Shown piece by piece: positions 12,902 to 26,200 of a stretch of 64,000 bases of DNA (positions within the stretch are counted from its first letter, which is position 1; each line of letters opens with the position of its first letter). Source of the DNA: Trissonchulus latispiculum (lineage: Eukaryota; Nematoda; Enoplea; Enoplida; Ironidae); NCBI GenBank assembly GCA_030248195.1, contig JASAND010028290.1, forward strand, positions 1 to 64,000, in the 5' to 3' direction. The notes below the pieces were generated by a model. The model made no database searches and was not told the origin of the DNA. It was given only the letters and a program-made list of their open reading frames with translations. Made by a program: the position numbers and the translations under genes.

Positions 12902-14155
12902 TTAAGGGGGGGGGTCCATTTTTGGCCGATTTTTCGACCATCTCCGATTTCGTTCATTTTCACGTAATTTGTTCTTTGAGTGCCATATTTTAACGAGGTT
13001 TTGAAATTAAAGTCGGATCGTTTATGGTTGTTGAGTAATTTCGCCGCAAAGTTGGGGTCTCCATGTGTTAAACATAGGAAATGGAAAAAGTTGTGATTTT
13101 ATTCTTGCGCCAAAAAAATCTCTCGTTAAACAGTCATGAATCTGAATAATTTTGTATTAATGTTGAAGCTATGATCATGAACTGCGGTACCTTGGAAGTA
13201 GAACTTTAATTTAGGCCCCCAAAAATTTTTAAAAAATTTTTATGTAACGCAAACAGATGAAAATCGTCAAATTTCAACGTTTCTTATCAATGAAAAGTAG
13301 GGTCGTCAAAAAGAATTGTAAACTACTCTAATTCAGAGGCCTAAATGAAAAATCTAATTCCAAGGTTCCGTAGTACTTGAATAGGCGGTTCCAACGATAC
13401 CAAGTGTTTGGCTGTAACCCTCACCAGTTTCGAGATTTTTTGGCGCAAGAATGTGCTGTTTTAGCAAAATTTATAAAATTTCGGTTTTTTCGAAAATTTG
13501 GCTAAATTACGACAACAGTATGGTCCAACACTGCCTCTTTTGTATTCCAACTTATGTATTTATGCATTGGGATCTATTTGCAACATGAATTATTCTGATA
13601 GCTATGTCCAGTACTTCTCAGCGCGCCAATCGGGACCTCAGACCCCCGAATTTTACAAAACAGCGATTTTTCAAATTTTTCAAAATATGGCATATTATAT
13701 ATCAATCGAAAGCTCTCAGTGCAGGGATGAATTCTTCTCATAGAACCATGGCTCGGAAATGCTTCTATTTTAAGTTAACCGCTGTTAAATGTTTTATTAC
13801 ATCCGGAGAAACAGGGGCCTTGTTTCTCTGAAAAATCCTTTAAGGAAGCTTCTGATCATGCTCATCGGGCTTGAAACTGTACGAAAATGTTTGTATTAAT
13901 GGTTACTAAGTGTGTAAAAGAAAATAAACTAAAAATCTGAAGTTGATTTGCGAAAATTTGATTGAGTTTGCTGCAGCACTATGATTTTCTCTGATATTCA
14001 AATTGTAATCAATGAATGGCTCGTAACTTACGGAGAACTGAACGAAACAACTCAAAATTTAAACTTGACATGTACGACATATGTGGCTAGATTATGTGTG
14101 AAAATGAGCAAAATCCGTGATCTAAAAATTTTTCACGATGGACCCCCCCCCTTAA
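12902..14155. mobile_element. TTAA-flanked non-autonomous element, copy 2 (inverted)
   Basis: TTAA at 12902-12905 and 14152-14155 with GGGGGGGGGTCCA/GGACCCCCCCCC termini. The interior matches the complement of 8802-10053 (for example the GAATTCATCCCTGCACTGAG region at 9218 against 13735). The pair lies in inverted orientation about 2.85 kb apart, with two other elements between. Confidence 0.65.
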
Positions 14156-16504
14156 GTAAACTAATTTTGGTTTCCAAAAATTAATTTGTTTAGAGCTAGC
14201 TCTCGTTTAGTCCCACCGGGATTTGAATGCGGACAGCTGGACTATGTACGTGCTTACGTAGGCCAACTGAAATCTTGATTTCAATTAAAAGTAGCGGTTT
14301 AATTTTTAGTCACAGACCTAGTCATTTTCTACTGCATGACTCATATAATTAATGACTGAAATTAAACACTTCTACGTCAGCACAAACTGATATCCCTTGC
14401 TTTTGCTTTACCTGTCTGGATCAGAATAACCACTATTCACTGACTTTTGAAGGGAAAGTTTGAATTGTAGGTCTTGTTACAAATTGCATCTTCTTTTAAT
14501 ATTTCAAAGGAATCCCTAAGTGCTTCTGAAATTTTATATTTAATCAGTGACTCTTGTTAATGAGATGTGAACGGTTTTAGTGTGAATTTAATTGTTATTG
14601 CAAGTTGCACAAGCATATGTAGGAAAGTAATAGCTTTCTCGAAACTTTTGGATCGTGGATCTGACTACATGTGCTTGTTTGTGGCGATTTTGTATTTAAA
14701 TTTATTTTATTTATTTAAAGCATCAACGCCCGCAATATCGTGGGTTTTCTGTTTTTTTACCAAAAATTTGGACGACAGACTAGAAGATCCATATTTTTGC
14801 CCACTGACCGACTGCTACATACAAGCCTATATAGTTTATAATCCCAATCAGAGGCAGATATTAGTGCATTTTGTTTTATACGTAATTTATCATATACATA
14901 TAGACATTAAAGTTTGTGCTTAATTTTCTGCTCAATTCTGCTCATTTCCTGCTAGATTTGATCAATTTCTCAGTTCCTAATCTCGAATCATCTATTGCAA
15001 AGGAGCAATGATTGTTGAATGAGTCGAGCTCGGAAAGCGATTGATTTAGAGTTTTCCAGGTTTTTCGTTTGTTGCTTCCCTTAAATTTGCCTTCTGAAGA
15101 AGCAAAAGAAGTTTATCTCAAATCAGAGGTCTTATACGATTGAACTCAGAATACCTGAAAGAAAACATTATTTTCTTGGAACTTAGTGCTCCTGGCGGCG
15201 GAAATCCTAATATACTAATATATGAAATCCTAACATGTACATCTAACATGTACATAATATAAATGGAAATCAAGGTATAATAGGTGAACTTTGCAAAATT
15301 GACTTCAAGTCAATCCAATTATGAAAACATCGGCTTGCTAGCATTTCTTTTCGTTAGGTGGTCTTTTAACTCAACGTCAACCTGGGTAAATTAACTTCTG
15401 ATTATTAGAGAAGTCTGTTTGGTAGTCTACAATAATAAGATGACACTGCCTCTGACTACGCTGTATAAAAGAAATCTTTGTCTGAAGTCTCCCTACATTA
15501 TTTTAAATCGCGTTTGCTCAGCTCTGCAACAACTTTTCCGTGGTTCTTTTAGAAGCTGCATTAAAATAGATCAAAGAGGGGTTATTTACCGGCCGCATTT
15601 TTTGTGTCGTGGGTTTAGTTGACCCAGATAGCGAAACCGACCGGTGCCTTAGACCTGGAACTGGCCAATAGAGTATCAATCATAGGTCGGATAGCCTGGT
15701 CTAGCTGGTGTGCCACTGTTCGTTCTTTCTCGTTCTTCAGCTTAGGCAAAGTGCATAATTTTTTAAATCTGCAGAAATCCTTCGAAATTCCATACCTTGA
15801 ATTTCCTTAATGTCTAAAGAGAAACTATAAACCAAAACCGGGACCATATTAAGAATTTCTACTTACTAAATCCAAACGTAGAGGCAGCAACTATTTTTGG
15901 ACACCTACGGTTTCAGGTTTATGTACTCAGATGGATATAGCCTGAAAGTTTTAAGTAATTCTTAGTAATCTGAGAGGCGAGAACTCGAATCGCAACACCA
16001 GCTGTATTTTAACAACTAGCAACCTCAATAAATAAATCTCAAAGATCCAAATTCGACAATTAATGTATTCTTGAATTTAAAAAAATTAAACGATCATGCA
16101 TAGCTAGGCAACGGGACAGGTGACGATCTCTAAAGACTAAAATTTTGAATCCGTCTTCTGAATGAATTCAATGTTTAACTGACATCTGTAAATGAGTTAA
16201 ACGAAAGTGGGACAGTTGTAATTGGATTGAGCTAATCCGAACTGACAGGAGTGAGAATCAGCTAAATTGATCGCATTTCATTTAATTGACAACCGTGTCA
16301 ATCTTTAACTGTCTAGTACCAAAAACACACTTTTAAACATTACATGAATTTCTCCATTTACATTTTACATTGTATTAGAAACGTATTTTTGTTAATGTTT
16401 TACTGTGGTAAAATTTAATGCTACATGTTGTCTGTCACTGGCCACTGGCTGTATCCAAGAAGCAAGCTGAAAGTTTTTAAATTTTGGAGATGGAATCTTA
16501 ATTT
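14156..16504. other. intergenic, nothing recognised
   Basis: AT-rich DNA with no supported exon on either strand. Short ORFs here lack splice context, domains or repeats of interest. Confidence 0.5.
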
Positions 16505-17744
16505 GGATCTTTTCAGGATAACCCCCCCCCCCAGGCCCAAATTCCGCAAAACTTGACCAAATGAGCTGAAATTTGGTATGGGTACGTTTTTGACCACGCT
16601 GAGTTCAAATATCGAAAAATTTTCGATTTCGCGAAATTAGATTTTTTTCGATTCGTAAGGGGGGAGGGACCATTGGAACCGAAAAATTTTTTTGTTTTGC
16701 AGAAAAGTTGTATTTAAGGGTTTTCGGGGTCGCAGAACACGAATCTGAAGTTGGTTTTTCGATTCAACTTTTCGTTAGCTCAGAATAAGCTAAAGTTTTA
16801 AGCTAAAGATGTAAGTTAAACAGAGCTAACAAAAAATTGGGGTCTTTCCCATTATCCCCCCCATAGCTTCGTAGAAGTACTGAAGATGCACAATTTGACG
16901 GATTGAGTTGAAATTTGGTAGGGTTAGGTTTTCGGACCGGCTGATTTCAAAAATGCAAAAATTTTAAAATTTTAAAAAATTTTTAAAAATTTTAAAATTT
17001 AGTTTGGTAAGGGGGGACCAAGAGGAACCGAAAAATTTTTTGTCTTCGATTTTGCTGAGAAGATGTAAATAGGGGTTTTCGGGGTCGTAGAACACGAATC
17101 TGAAATCCGTTTTTCGATCCAGCTTTTCGATAGCTCAAGCTACATCTTAAGCTTTGAACTTTAGCTTATATTGAGCTAACAAAAAGCTGGATCGAAACAC
17201 AGATTTCAGATTCGTGTTCTACGACCCCGAAAACCCCTATATATGTACATCTCTTCAGCAAAATCGAAGACAAAAGTTTTTTCGGTTCCTCTTGGTCCCC
17301 CCTTACCAAACTAAAATTTTAAAATTTTTACAATTTTTTTAAAATTTTAAAATTTTTGCATTTTTGAAATCAGCTGGTCCGAAAACCTACCCCTACCAAA
17401 TTTCAACTCAATCCGTCAAATTGTGCATCTTCAGTACTTCTACGAAGCTATGGGAGGGGGATAATGGGAAAGACCCACCCAAAAATTGAATCGAACGGAC
17501 TTCAGATTCGTGTTCTGCGACCCCGAAAACCCCTAAATACAACATTTCAGCAAAATCAAAGAAAAATTTTTCGGTTCTCCTTGGTCCCCCTTACGAATCG
17601 AAAAAAATTCGAATTTCGCGAAATCGAAAAATTTTGCGATATTTGAACTCAGGGTGGTCGAAAACGTACCCATACCAAATTTCAGCTTATTTGGTCAAGC
17701 CTTGCGGAATTTGGGCCTGGGGGGGGGGTTATCCTGAAAAGATC
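16505..17744. mobile_element. outer palindromic element interrupted by a second one
   Basis: Termini GGATCTTTTCAGGATAACCC and GGTTATCCTGAAAAGATC, with a 9-bp duplication TCTTAATTT (16496-16504, 17745-17753). Arms contain CCAGGCCCAAATTCCGCAAA and its complement. At 16840 it is split by an insertion of the 11894-type MITE. Without the insert it is about 600 bp. The GTCGCAGAACACGAATCTGA core is shared with the inner element, so the two families look related. Confidence 0.8.
16840..17476. mobile_element. inner palindromic MITE nested in 16505-17744
   Basis: Termini GGGTCTTTCCCATTATCCCC and GGGGATAATGGGAAAGACCC. AAAAATTG precedes it (16832-16839) and recurs at 17481-17488 after an extra ACCC, giving an 8-bp duplication. 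It is the same family as 11894-12522. Confidence 0.75.
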
Positions 17745-17753
17745 TCTTAATTT

Positions 17754-19179
17754 TGCAAAGTTTCTAAAACAATTCCTATTAATATTAATACTGTATATTT
17801 AAAGTAATCTTAAATATTTCAACAATGAAAATAATGTCAATGTCGATGTATTTTGTGAAATTTAAGGCACAATTTCAAAGAAAGTGATAGTAAGTAAGTA
17901 CTGTATTTATATATAAGCCCTTGGAATCATCTCTTGTTGTCAAACACGAATTATTAATTGCTAGTCAAAACATGATTCAAACATGAAACAAAGGGCGATA
18001 AGAGGGCCTCTCAAAACCATCCCTTCATCAAACAGAACTCAGCATTTCCTAATCTTCTGATCTGACTTTTTCTCTTTAAATAACTGTTCCTTCAAAAGGA
18101 ACATGTCCCAATTCTGTTTGTCAGAGGCCAATTTAATGCCCGACTGGCTCCTCATTAATAGCCCTTAAGTGGCTCATTGTTGAATTTTGGGTGGTAACCT
18201 ACCTAACATGTTTTCACAGCGTGCGACTTAACCCTTCAGAAATGTGGATAAGTTTGATAATATTTCTCTAGCAAAATACATACGTGGTATATTACTTAGC
18301 AATGTTTCCATCCGAGTACAAAATAGTGAGCTTTCGTACAAAGAATAGGTATATATCTGAGTAAGTTGTTCCGTTCCGAGCCCCCTTTGTGTGGCTGGCT
18401 TCAGGAGTACCACTCACTCGTGTGGCGACATTTTACTGACTACTCTGGGGGAAAGTGTGACAATTGAAAGTCAGATTTGTATGATTGTTTTTCATTGATG
18501 CAGAAACAATTGTCCAACTAGGGTGGCGACATTGCTCACTTTAAGGAGTAGAAACGTGCCTCTATGGAGGCATAGATTTGCGTGTAGGTCTTTCTCTCTC
18601 TCTCTCTTTATAGACGACTATTTGACTAGACTTCATTTATCTCAGTTTCAAATTCTCGTTTTAAACGCATGTTAAAATGTGATTTTATGGCAAAACTTTT
18701 ACGAGGCCATGGCTATTAATCTTGTTCACAAGAAAAATGTTGTTTGTTTTTTCCTATATAGGATGTCAGCCTTTAAGTGCTAGAAACATGAATGCATATC
18801 AAATGTTTCTGTTGCCATTTTGTGCACAGATAACTGCGGTTTCTTTTATGTTTTCAGAAAACATTCGTGACATCACACAGCCAGTTAATCTGATCGATTT
18901 TGTGTTCTTTGATTTTGGTAAACTAGTGAAAATTTTTGAATAAATTAAGTAATTTTAAAAATACGTACTTTCACCTGATGTAGCCGCCTAATGTATTAAG
19001 GTATATCCTTTCTGCTCAGAATTAAGCATAAGAAAGTTGTATTGAAAAAATAGGACTAGTGTTGGGATTGGTAGAAATTTTCCTTCTTTGGTTTAACTTG
19101 GTCGGAATTTGACGTTGGTCAGCAAATTGGCCATTGACCGTTGGCAGGCTATTAGCCGCTCAGCCATTTCCCAGTGCTA
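17754..19179. other. intergenic, nothing recognised
   Basis: No supported gene. A short TC run lies near 18590-18608. The small ORFs at 18228-18943 have no features that support coding. Confidence 0.45.
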
Positions 19180-19400
19180 AAATTTTTTAAAATTTGACCA
19201 ATCTAGCTGAAATTTGGCATGGATTGGTTTCGATCACGAGGATTTCTATAGCAAAATTCTTAAACCGGAAAACTTAAAAGTTGCACACCTGGGTTTTCAA
19301 GGTCACACAACTCGAATCTGAAGTCCATTCTTAGCGTTTCATTAGCTCAGTGTGAGCTAAAGTTATAAGCTTGGGATGTAATGTATTGCCTTTTCCATAC
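19180..19400. repeat. decayed arm of the 16505-type element
   Basis: Words TTGACCAATCTAGCTGAAATTTGG, CACAACTCGAATCTGAAGTCC and TTAGCTCAGTGTGAGCTAAAG match the order seen in the 16505-17744 element but are diverged. Ends not definable. Confidence 0.4.
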
Positions 19401-20615
19401 ATTCGGAGGGTGGGGCGCAGAAAAAGCCTGTGCTTTCATTCTTTCATCTTGGTTTAAAAACGGCTGCCAAAGTTTTGTGACTTGTCGAAGCAAGTTGGGA
19501 TAAAAGCAAGCTGCGTAAGTGTTTGGGTGGTTAGAAAAAGCATCTCAGTCTCAGCCCACGACGTCTAAGCTAAAACCATAAACACTTTTTAGATTAAATA
19601 TATATTTTAGATTGAATAGGTATGTTTGTTCACAAATTGTTGCTTCCTGTAAATGATGAGAATGGTTCATAATACAATGATCTCGCCCCCTCCCCTCGGC
19701 CATTTCTGAATGTAGTATTTACGTCAAACGTATTTGTGCTGAAGTTCAGACAAAAAGTTTTGTCCATTCAAACCTATATTTTTGCTCACGGCATCGTTCA
19801 GCTTTGTTATAATGGACTACCTATCTGTAAAGTCTGACCTAGAGCCTACAGCATTGAACTATTGGGTTATGTACATGGTGACTTAATGATAAATGGCAGT
19901 AAAATAGGTCGTTTTGCTGCATGCCTTCACTTTTGACATTTGCCGAAATATTATCTTGCACATAGATATATATATCTGTGTAATTTTTCTTTGTAAAATA
20001 ACATGGTAGGGATCCCCCATGGTAGTAGGTGGTACCTCACTTCCACTGTTAACTCATTTAGTACTCGAATTAATTGAAATTTGTTAGTTCAGGTGTGAAA
20101 AGAGTTTAAAACTATCTTGATGGAAGATGTCACTTACATTAATTATATTAAAATTTCTAATATTGCACGGTAATATGACTTGCCAGCACCATGCCACATA
20201 GCTGTATATCTAATTTATTTTATTTCATTAAACGAAACGATAATTGATTTAAAAGTGGCTCTAGAAATTTTTATTCTCAGGCCTGTCATACCCTGCTGTT
20301 TTTTGATTTCCGAAATTTCATTATAGCTCAATTTGCAGATGTTCAAATTTAAAAATTAAGTTTTAAAAATTCAAGAATTGCTTGGTTTGTTTGTAGCCTC
20401 TTATCTAAAATACTAATTTTGTAGTAGTGAGAAAACTTGTATATATAATGTTATAATAGCTTTAAAGTTCTATACATTCATTAAGCTATAACCTTCCTGT
20501 ATGCATGTTGCTTGGAATTTATATCTCTCCTGTTCTGTTTTGCGGAGGTGTCTTTGGTTTGTTGGGATAATCTGTAGAATTGAAACCTCGGAAATACGTA
20601 ACTCTTCTGACCGAG

Positions 20616-21187
20616 TATTCCACTTATGCCTAGTGGATTTGTGCCTACTCTTTTGATGTAGCCGCTCAGCTGTTTAAAAACTCAAAAGTGGAATTGTGTC
20701 TACTGACAAAATCTCAAAAGTGGATTTGTGCCTACTCCTTATATGCCTAGTGGAATTATGCCTACTGTTTGCCTACGAGACGAGATAGTATAGATAAGTC
20801 TCCGATTACGCAGACAAACTTAAAAGAAGTTTAAATCTTATTTCAGAATGGCAAAGAAATAAAATATCACAGTTTTGAAAACTATAATGCTGTTTTTGCC
20901 TACGGAATATTGTGAAATAAAGCGATCTGTGTAGCAGGAAGAATTAATTTATATTCAAGCACTATTTGCGAATGCAAGTTCCTAAGCAAAAAAGCTAAAA
21001 CAAACATGAATGCACACTTCAGTAATGTTAAGACGAAATAGTAGGCACAATTCCACTTTTGAGATTTGTAGTAGGCAATTCTAGTAGACATAATTCCACT
21101 TCTTAGTTTTGCTAAATGTGAGTAGGCATATTTCCACTTTTGAGTTTTAACGATGACTAGGGAGAATTACTAGGCATAAGCGGAATA
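20616..21187. mobile_element. 572-bp MITE with TATTCCACTTATGCC termini
   Basis: Left TATTCCACTTATGCCTAGT, right ACTAGGCATAAGCGGAATA. Both arms repeat the word AAAAGTGGAATTGTGCCTAC (or its complement) at irregular spacing. Target duplication may be only TA. No coding sequence. Confidence 0.6.
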
Positions 21188-23213
21188 AACCATTCTGACT
21201 GTACGGTCAACTAACTTCCCGTTGAAACTGTGAGCTTTGCTTTGTTTCAGTAGTTACTACTTCCTGTTATTTTTTTCTTGCTGATAGATACAACTTATAT
21301 TTTTTTGTGTTTCCAAAAATGTATAATCTTTCTAATGTCCTCTACCTACATTTTTTCAAATTCCTCGGGGATCAAGCATCAGTTTTGATAGTTTTGCTAA
21401 AAACACTAGCAAATATCCCTCTTCCAGTCAGCCCCAGCTTTAATAAGGACTGTGGTGTTTTTAAACTTTCCTTAAGCCTATAATATGCTGTAAATAGTAG
21501 GATCGAAATCTGGCGGGGACTAGTTAGAAATTTCATAGGAGAACCTCTAGAGAACTGAACTTTCCAGAAAAGCTGAAGAAAGATCAATTTTTGTAAACTT
21601 TGAATATTTTAAATTGTGAAACAAATCTCCGATATTTGAAATCTACTGACGATAATGAAAAGATAACTTGTAGCATTGTTTCATCAACTCGAAATGGAAA
21701 TACTTAAGTGGAAAATGTTTTTGTTCGGAAAACATTTATTTGTGCAGTTTCCAGATTTAGAACTAATTTAAGCATTAGGGATGTCCGGTATTAGCTGTTG
21801 CAATGCAATATTTTATTCCAAAGTTATGATTAGTAAGTTTTCCGTGAGATTTTAAGCAGTATCTTTGTTAAAATGTTTTGTAAAAGAAGGTCTATACGTT
21901 TCTGTTTCCAACAGCAATAATCTAAGTTTTAGCGGTATTTAACTTTGTAAAGTAACTGTTTATTTTCTGTGGCAGTTTGTTGATTTTGTGTGGCAGATAC
22001 GTACAGCTTGGCGAGTTGTTAGACTGGGTCATCAGCCCTGAGCGGTTTGAAGGTATTAACAATGCATGATTGCCTTGTAACTTTCAGAAGGTCCACTAAA
22101 ACCTTTCACTTAAATCCGACTGAGGGATTTTGGATTGTTTGAAATTTTGAAACTTCTTGTTTTGAGGTTTTGTTTCGGTGTTGTGAGTACCATTGAGTGG
22201 AGTACTTAAGCTGAAGAAGGCGGGACACATTTTTGACAGAAGTGTTGTTAAAAATTTGAACAAAAATGATAGATAGCATACATACGTCCAGGTGATACTA
22301 TAAATGTTGTAGAATAACCAAAAAATCAGTTGTCGGCATTTTTTCGTAATTTTCATAAATTTCATCAGTAAGTGTCAAATATAAAAAATTACTAATGCCT
22401 ATAAGAGTAGGACATAAGTAAAACGAGGCCATGACTGTTTAAATGGACTTGATTCAGATTCAATAAGCAGCAATGGTTAAACACCCGTGGGTAAGCACTA
22501 AGCAGAACAAAATTATTTCACACACGTATGTAAAATCAGCCAACCAAAATTTTCTTACCAAATAAGCTTATCCTCACTCATTTCAAACTTTTCAAAAAAT
22601 TTATATTCCATATGCAACTTTTTATGACATGCATCCGGTATCGTTAAATGCGACACCATTTACATTTAGAGACTGAACAACCCAGTCTTTCAATGCGATT
22701 TATATTACCAGAAGCTTAGTTTATAGCTTTTGTTATCATTCAAGATATTCTGATGCCCTTTGAGAATTGAGCTGAGATTGAAATTTTGTTTTAAACTCAA
22801 TAAGTCTTGCAATTTAAGAAAGTCCAATATGCTGTTGATCGCTCCATTGTGAATTTAAATCCAACATTTCCTCCAAGTCGCTTTCCCTAAAATGGAAGCT
22901 AGCCACGTTCGAGGGCTCAAATACAAGATTTGATAATTTTAAACATTGTTTTATTGTTCACTTCGTATCAAAATATTAACATGGATCTTTGAATTCGGGA
23001 TTGTGTAAATTTAAAAAAACCTGAGTTTTCCTCAGTTTCAAGTTCAGGTTTTAGCAGCAACTTAACTTTAAGCGTAACTTCATGATATTTTTATTTCAGG
23101 TTTGCGACAGTTTACATGTAGTGATCTTTGCTTGGATTTAACGACTTTATTCATTTTTTGCCTCTTACCTCATTGACTTTATGAAGCCTTTCGGGATGTA
23201 ATTTTAAGACATC
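21188..23213. other. intergenic / BMP gene upstream
   Basis: No coding exon recognised. A possible acceptor TTTATTTCAG at 23091-23100 could open a 5' untranslated exon joining the BMP start exon. Core promoter elements were not identifiable. Confidence 0.35.
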
Positions 23214-26200
23214 ATGAAATTAATTATCTTCCAGAAACAATTGGTAATTATCATCAGTTATTGGACCTTTCTTACTCACTCTGAAATTCTAGTCAGCCCA
23301 ACTCAGAAGGAGCTACTCAAAGATCGCCTGAAGAATCTACTGGACGTTTCGAATCCGAATAATGTCTCGAAATCCGAGGGATCCAAGCGAAATAATGACG
23401 CTGCGATTACCTATATGGAAAAATTATTCCAAAGATATTCCCACAATAAGATGATTCCTCATGATGGGAATGTTGTCAGAAGTGTTGTACCTGAAATCGG
23501 TGCGTAAGTTAATAAGCTTACTCGATTGATGTTGATTCAAATTTTTTAATTTCACGCTTTGCTCTAATTAAGAATTAAGCAATTTGCAGTTACTTTGATA
23601 AAAATGTCAAATAAATAAATAGTTAAATACATAAAAATTTGGGTTCATGTGGAGGAAATTGCTAAAGGCCAACATTAACCGTGCAGTGCGTTGGAACAAA
23701 ATAAATAGTTTACAGCATTAGAAGCCGCAAAATTCGGACTTTTCAACAAGTTTAGCTTTGTGTTATATTAGCTTTTCTACGGCATAAGCTAGTTTGAAGC
23801 TGGCCAATTTTTCTGTTACAAATTTGCTTGTTCAGTAGTAGGAACTCCCCTCCAGAAGCCTACGAATTTCAGTCTTTGGTTACGTGGGATTTCAACTAGT
23901 TGTATTCATACATTAACATAGGGTCGGGTCCTGGGGGGGCTTGTCCCCAAACATTTTGAGGGGGCTTGTACCTTGAGCAATAATTTTCAGGGGGGCTTGT
24001 ACCTCGAGCAATAATTTTCAGGGGGGCTTGTACCTCAAGAAAAAATTTGTAAAATTTTTCGAAAAATTAACGCTAGTTTTATTAAAATAGCAATTTTTTG
24101 TCAAAATTTGCAAAAAGCTTCAATTTTTGGAAAAAATTTCAAAATTTGCCCGATTTTCCCGACAAATTAAACATTTTGGCTAAAAAATTAGGGCTTGTAC
24201 CTTGACTTTGGGCTGGGTTGGGGGGGGCGCTTGGACCCCCGCGTTAACCTATGCTTGTATTGTAGTTCATCATGTTAACCTTTTACTATTGTTTTTAGGT
24301 ACGGTTGCTGGACGAAAATCTCTTGTTTTCCCATTAAGCGGCGTTCGCTCCAAAGAGAAGATTCATGGCGGTGAAATTCACTACAACCCCCGTCGCTCCC
24401 GAAAAGGACGATTTAAGCGGATTAAATCAATTCGATGTTTCGCCATCGACGCATCCTCTGGTCAGCTCACAGAGCTTGAGGCCACCAAAAGGCACAAGCG
24501 CTGGGCTTCCTTCAACGCGGATCAGCCGCTCCTGTCTTGGCGAGCTGCCAGATCTAGTCTCTCCGATGCCACCTCCTCCAAGGAAGTCTTGGGTACCGTT
24601 TTCGCCCACCAAAAGCGAGACGGTTCCCTGAGATTTCATCATCCAGCCAAGACTGTGAAATATAGCTCTCCCTTCTTAATAATCTATTCAGATGATACTA
24701 AAAGCAATGAAAGTCTGGAAAACGAATTGGAAAAGCTTCTGCCCGAATCAACAGAAGCTAAGAAAGAGGCGAAAATAGAAAAACCGAAATTTCGGTTCCG
24801 AAGACAAGTGGGACCGGGTGAGTACTACTCCTATTCGGTCGGAGATGACACGACAACCAAAGCGGAAGTGAGTGGCAGAAAGAGCGGCACAAACGAAAAG
24901 TCAGTCAGCGATTTTGTTCGCCACGGGCCGTCGGTCTTGATGACCCGAAAGGAGATTCGTCGTCAGCGTCAGCGTCAGCAATTCGCACCAGCCGCATTTG
25001 TGCAGCCGGAGCAGCTCTGGGATCCAACCTCTGGCGGAGTTGAGGCCCTGGGCACCTATTCGGTCGGAGGCGTTCCTTCCCTAAATTCCGGGATTGTTCT
25101 TCTGAAACCGGAAACCAGTGTTCAGCTTAGTCCGTGCCAGAAGCAGGAACTGGTGGTGGATTTCCGTGATATCGGCTGGAATGATTGGATCATTGCACCA
25201 AAATCCTTCAATGCCAACTACTGCTTCGGTTCCTGTGCATATAAACCAGGAAATGTAAGATTTAACTTTGCTTCCTGGGATCCTTTCCACAATATTTAAA
25301 AACAGAAATGCCTGGTGGTTTCGTGGTGGTAAACATTTTCAAATTTTTTTAATTTTTCTGGAAGAATCAATCATGCTTCTTGCATATGTAAAAATATGTG
25401 AAAATGCATTCTTCCCCTTTGCTTTGTACAGAGTTTTAACTGTAAAGATCAAAGGGAAGTGCCGCCTGTTTACAGATACCTTTGATGTTTACAGGCAACA
25501 CACTGTACAACGAGCAGAAAGCATTTTCAGATTCTTGTAAAAGAATGGAAAATGCTCACCATGATATTCTACCGGAATAATTAAAACTTTTTGAAATTTT
25601 TTAAATCCATGACCCTCAGGCAGCATCTTAGTAAAATATAATATTCACCAAATTAAAGAAATGAAAGTTGTACGCCACCAGGCAGTAGGCACCCAAAGCA
25701 CGAAACCAATTAATTCTGTTTGGGGGGATAGTGTTAAGATCCGCTGCTTATTAAATTGTACTAAATATTTAGCGGTTTAATAAAAATCGCTATTGGTTGG
25801 TTGGTTAGTGGAGATTAGCGGGATATTAAAGATTTCTCCTCAGCCTCTCCAGAGTCAGAACCTGGCGGCTGCTGAATTCATCCTTGCCTGCGAATTCTAG
25901 TCAAAGCCTCTGTTCAGAATTCTGTTTTGTCCCATTCATAAAATTATTTTAAATTTTAATTTTTTTGCATATGTTATTGAAACATGAAATTAATATTAAG
26001 TTTCTTCTACTTATTCACTAACGTGCATCACTATAAAATTTGTTGCGAAACGCTTTCAGACCCTTGGTAAGCAAGCCTTCATTTTGGCAAAATATTTCAC
26101 AGTAGATTGAAACCAAGAGTGCATAATTGGAAGAAGAGTAAAGCCACTAGAGGGCTCCTCTTCTCGGCATTGGGTAACGGTGCTCCAACCACAATACGCG

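Noticed and set aside
24202..24298. Start of the BMP ORF at 24202
   Set aside because: It is intron sequence before a TTTTTAG acceptor; the exon at 23214 with a signal peptide joins in phase.
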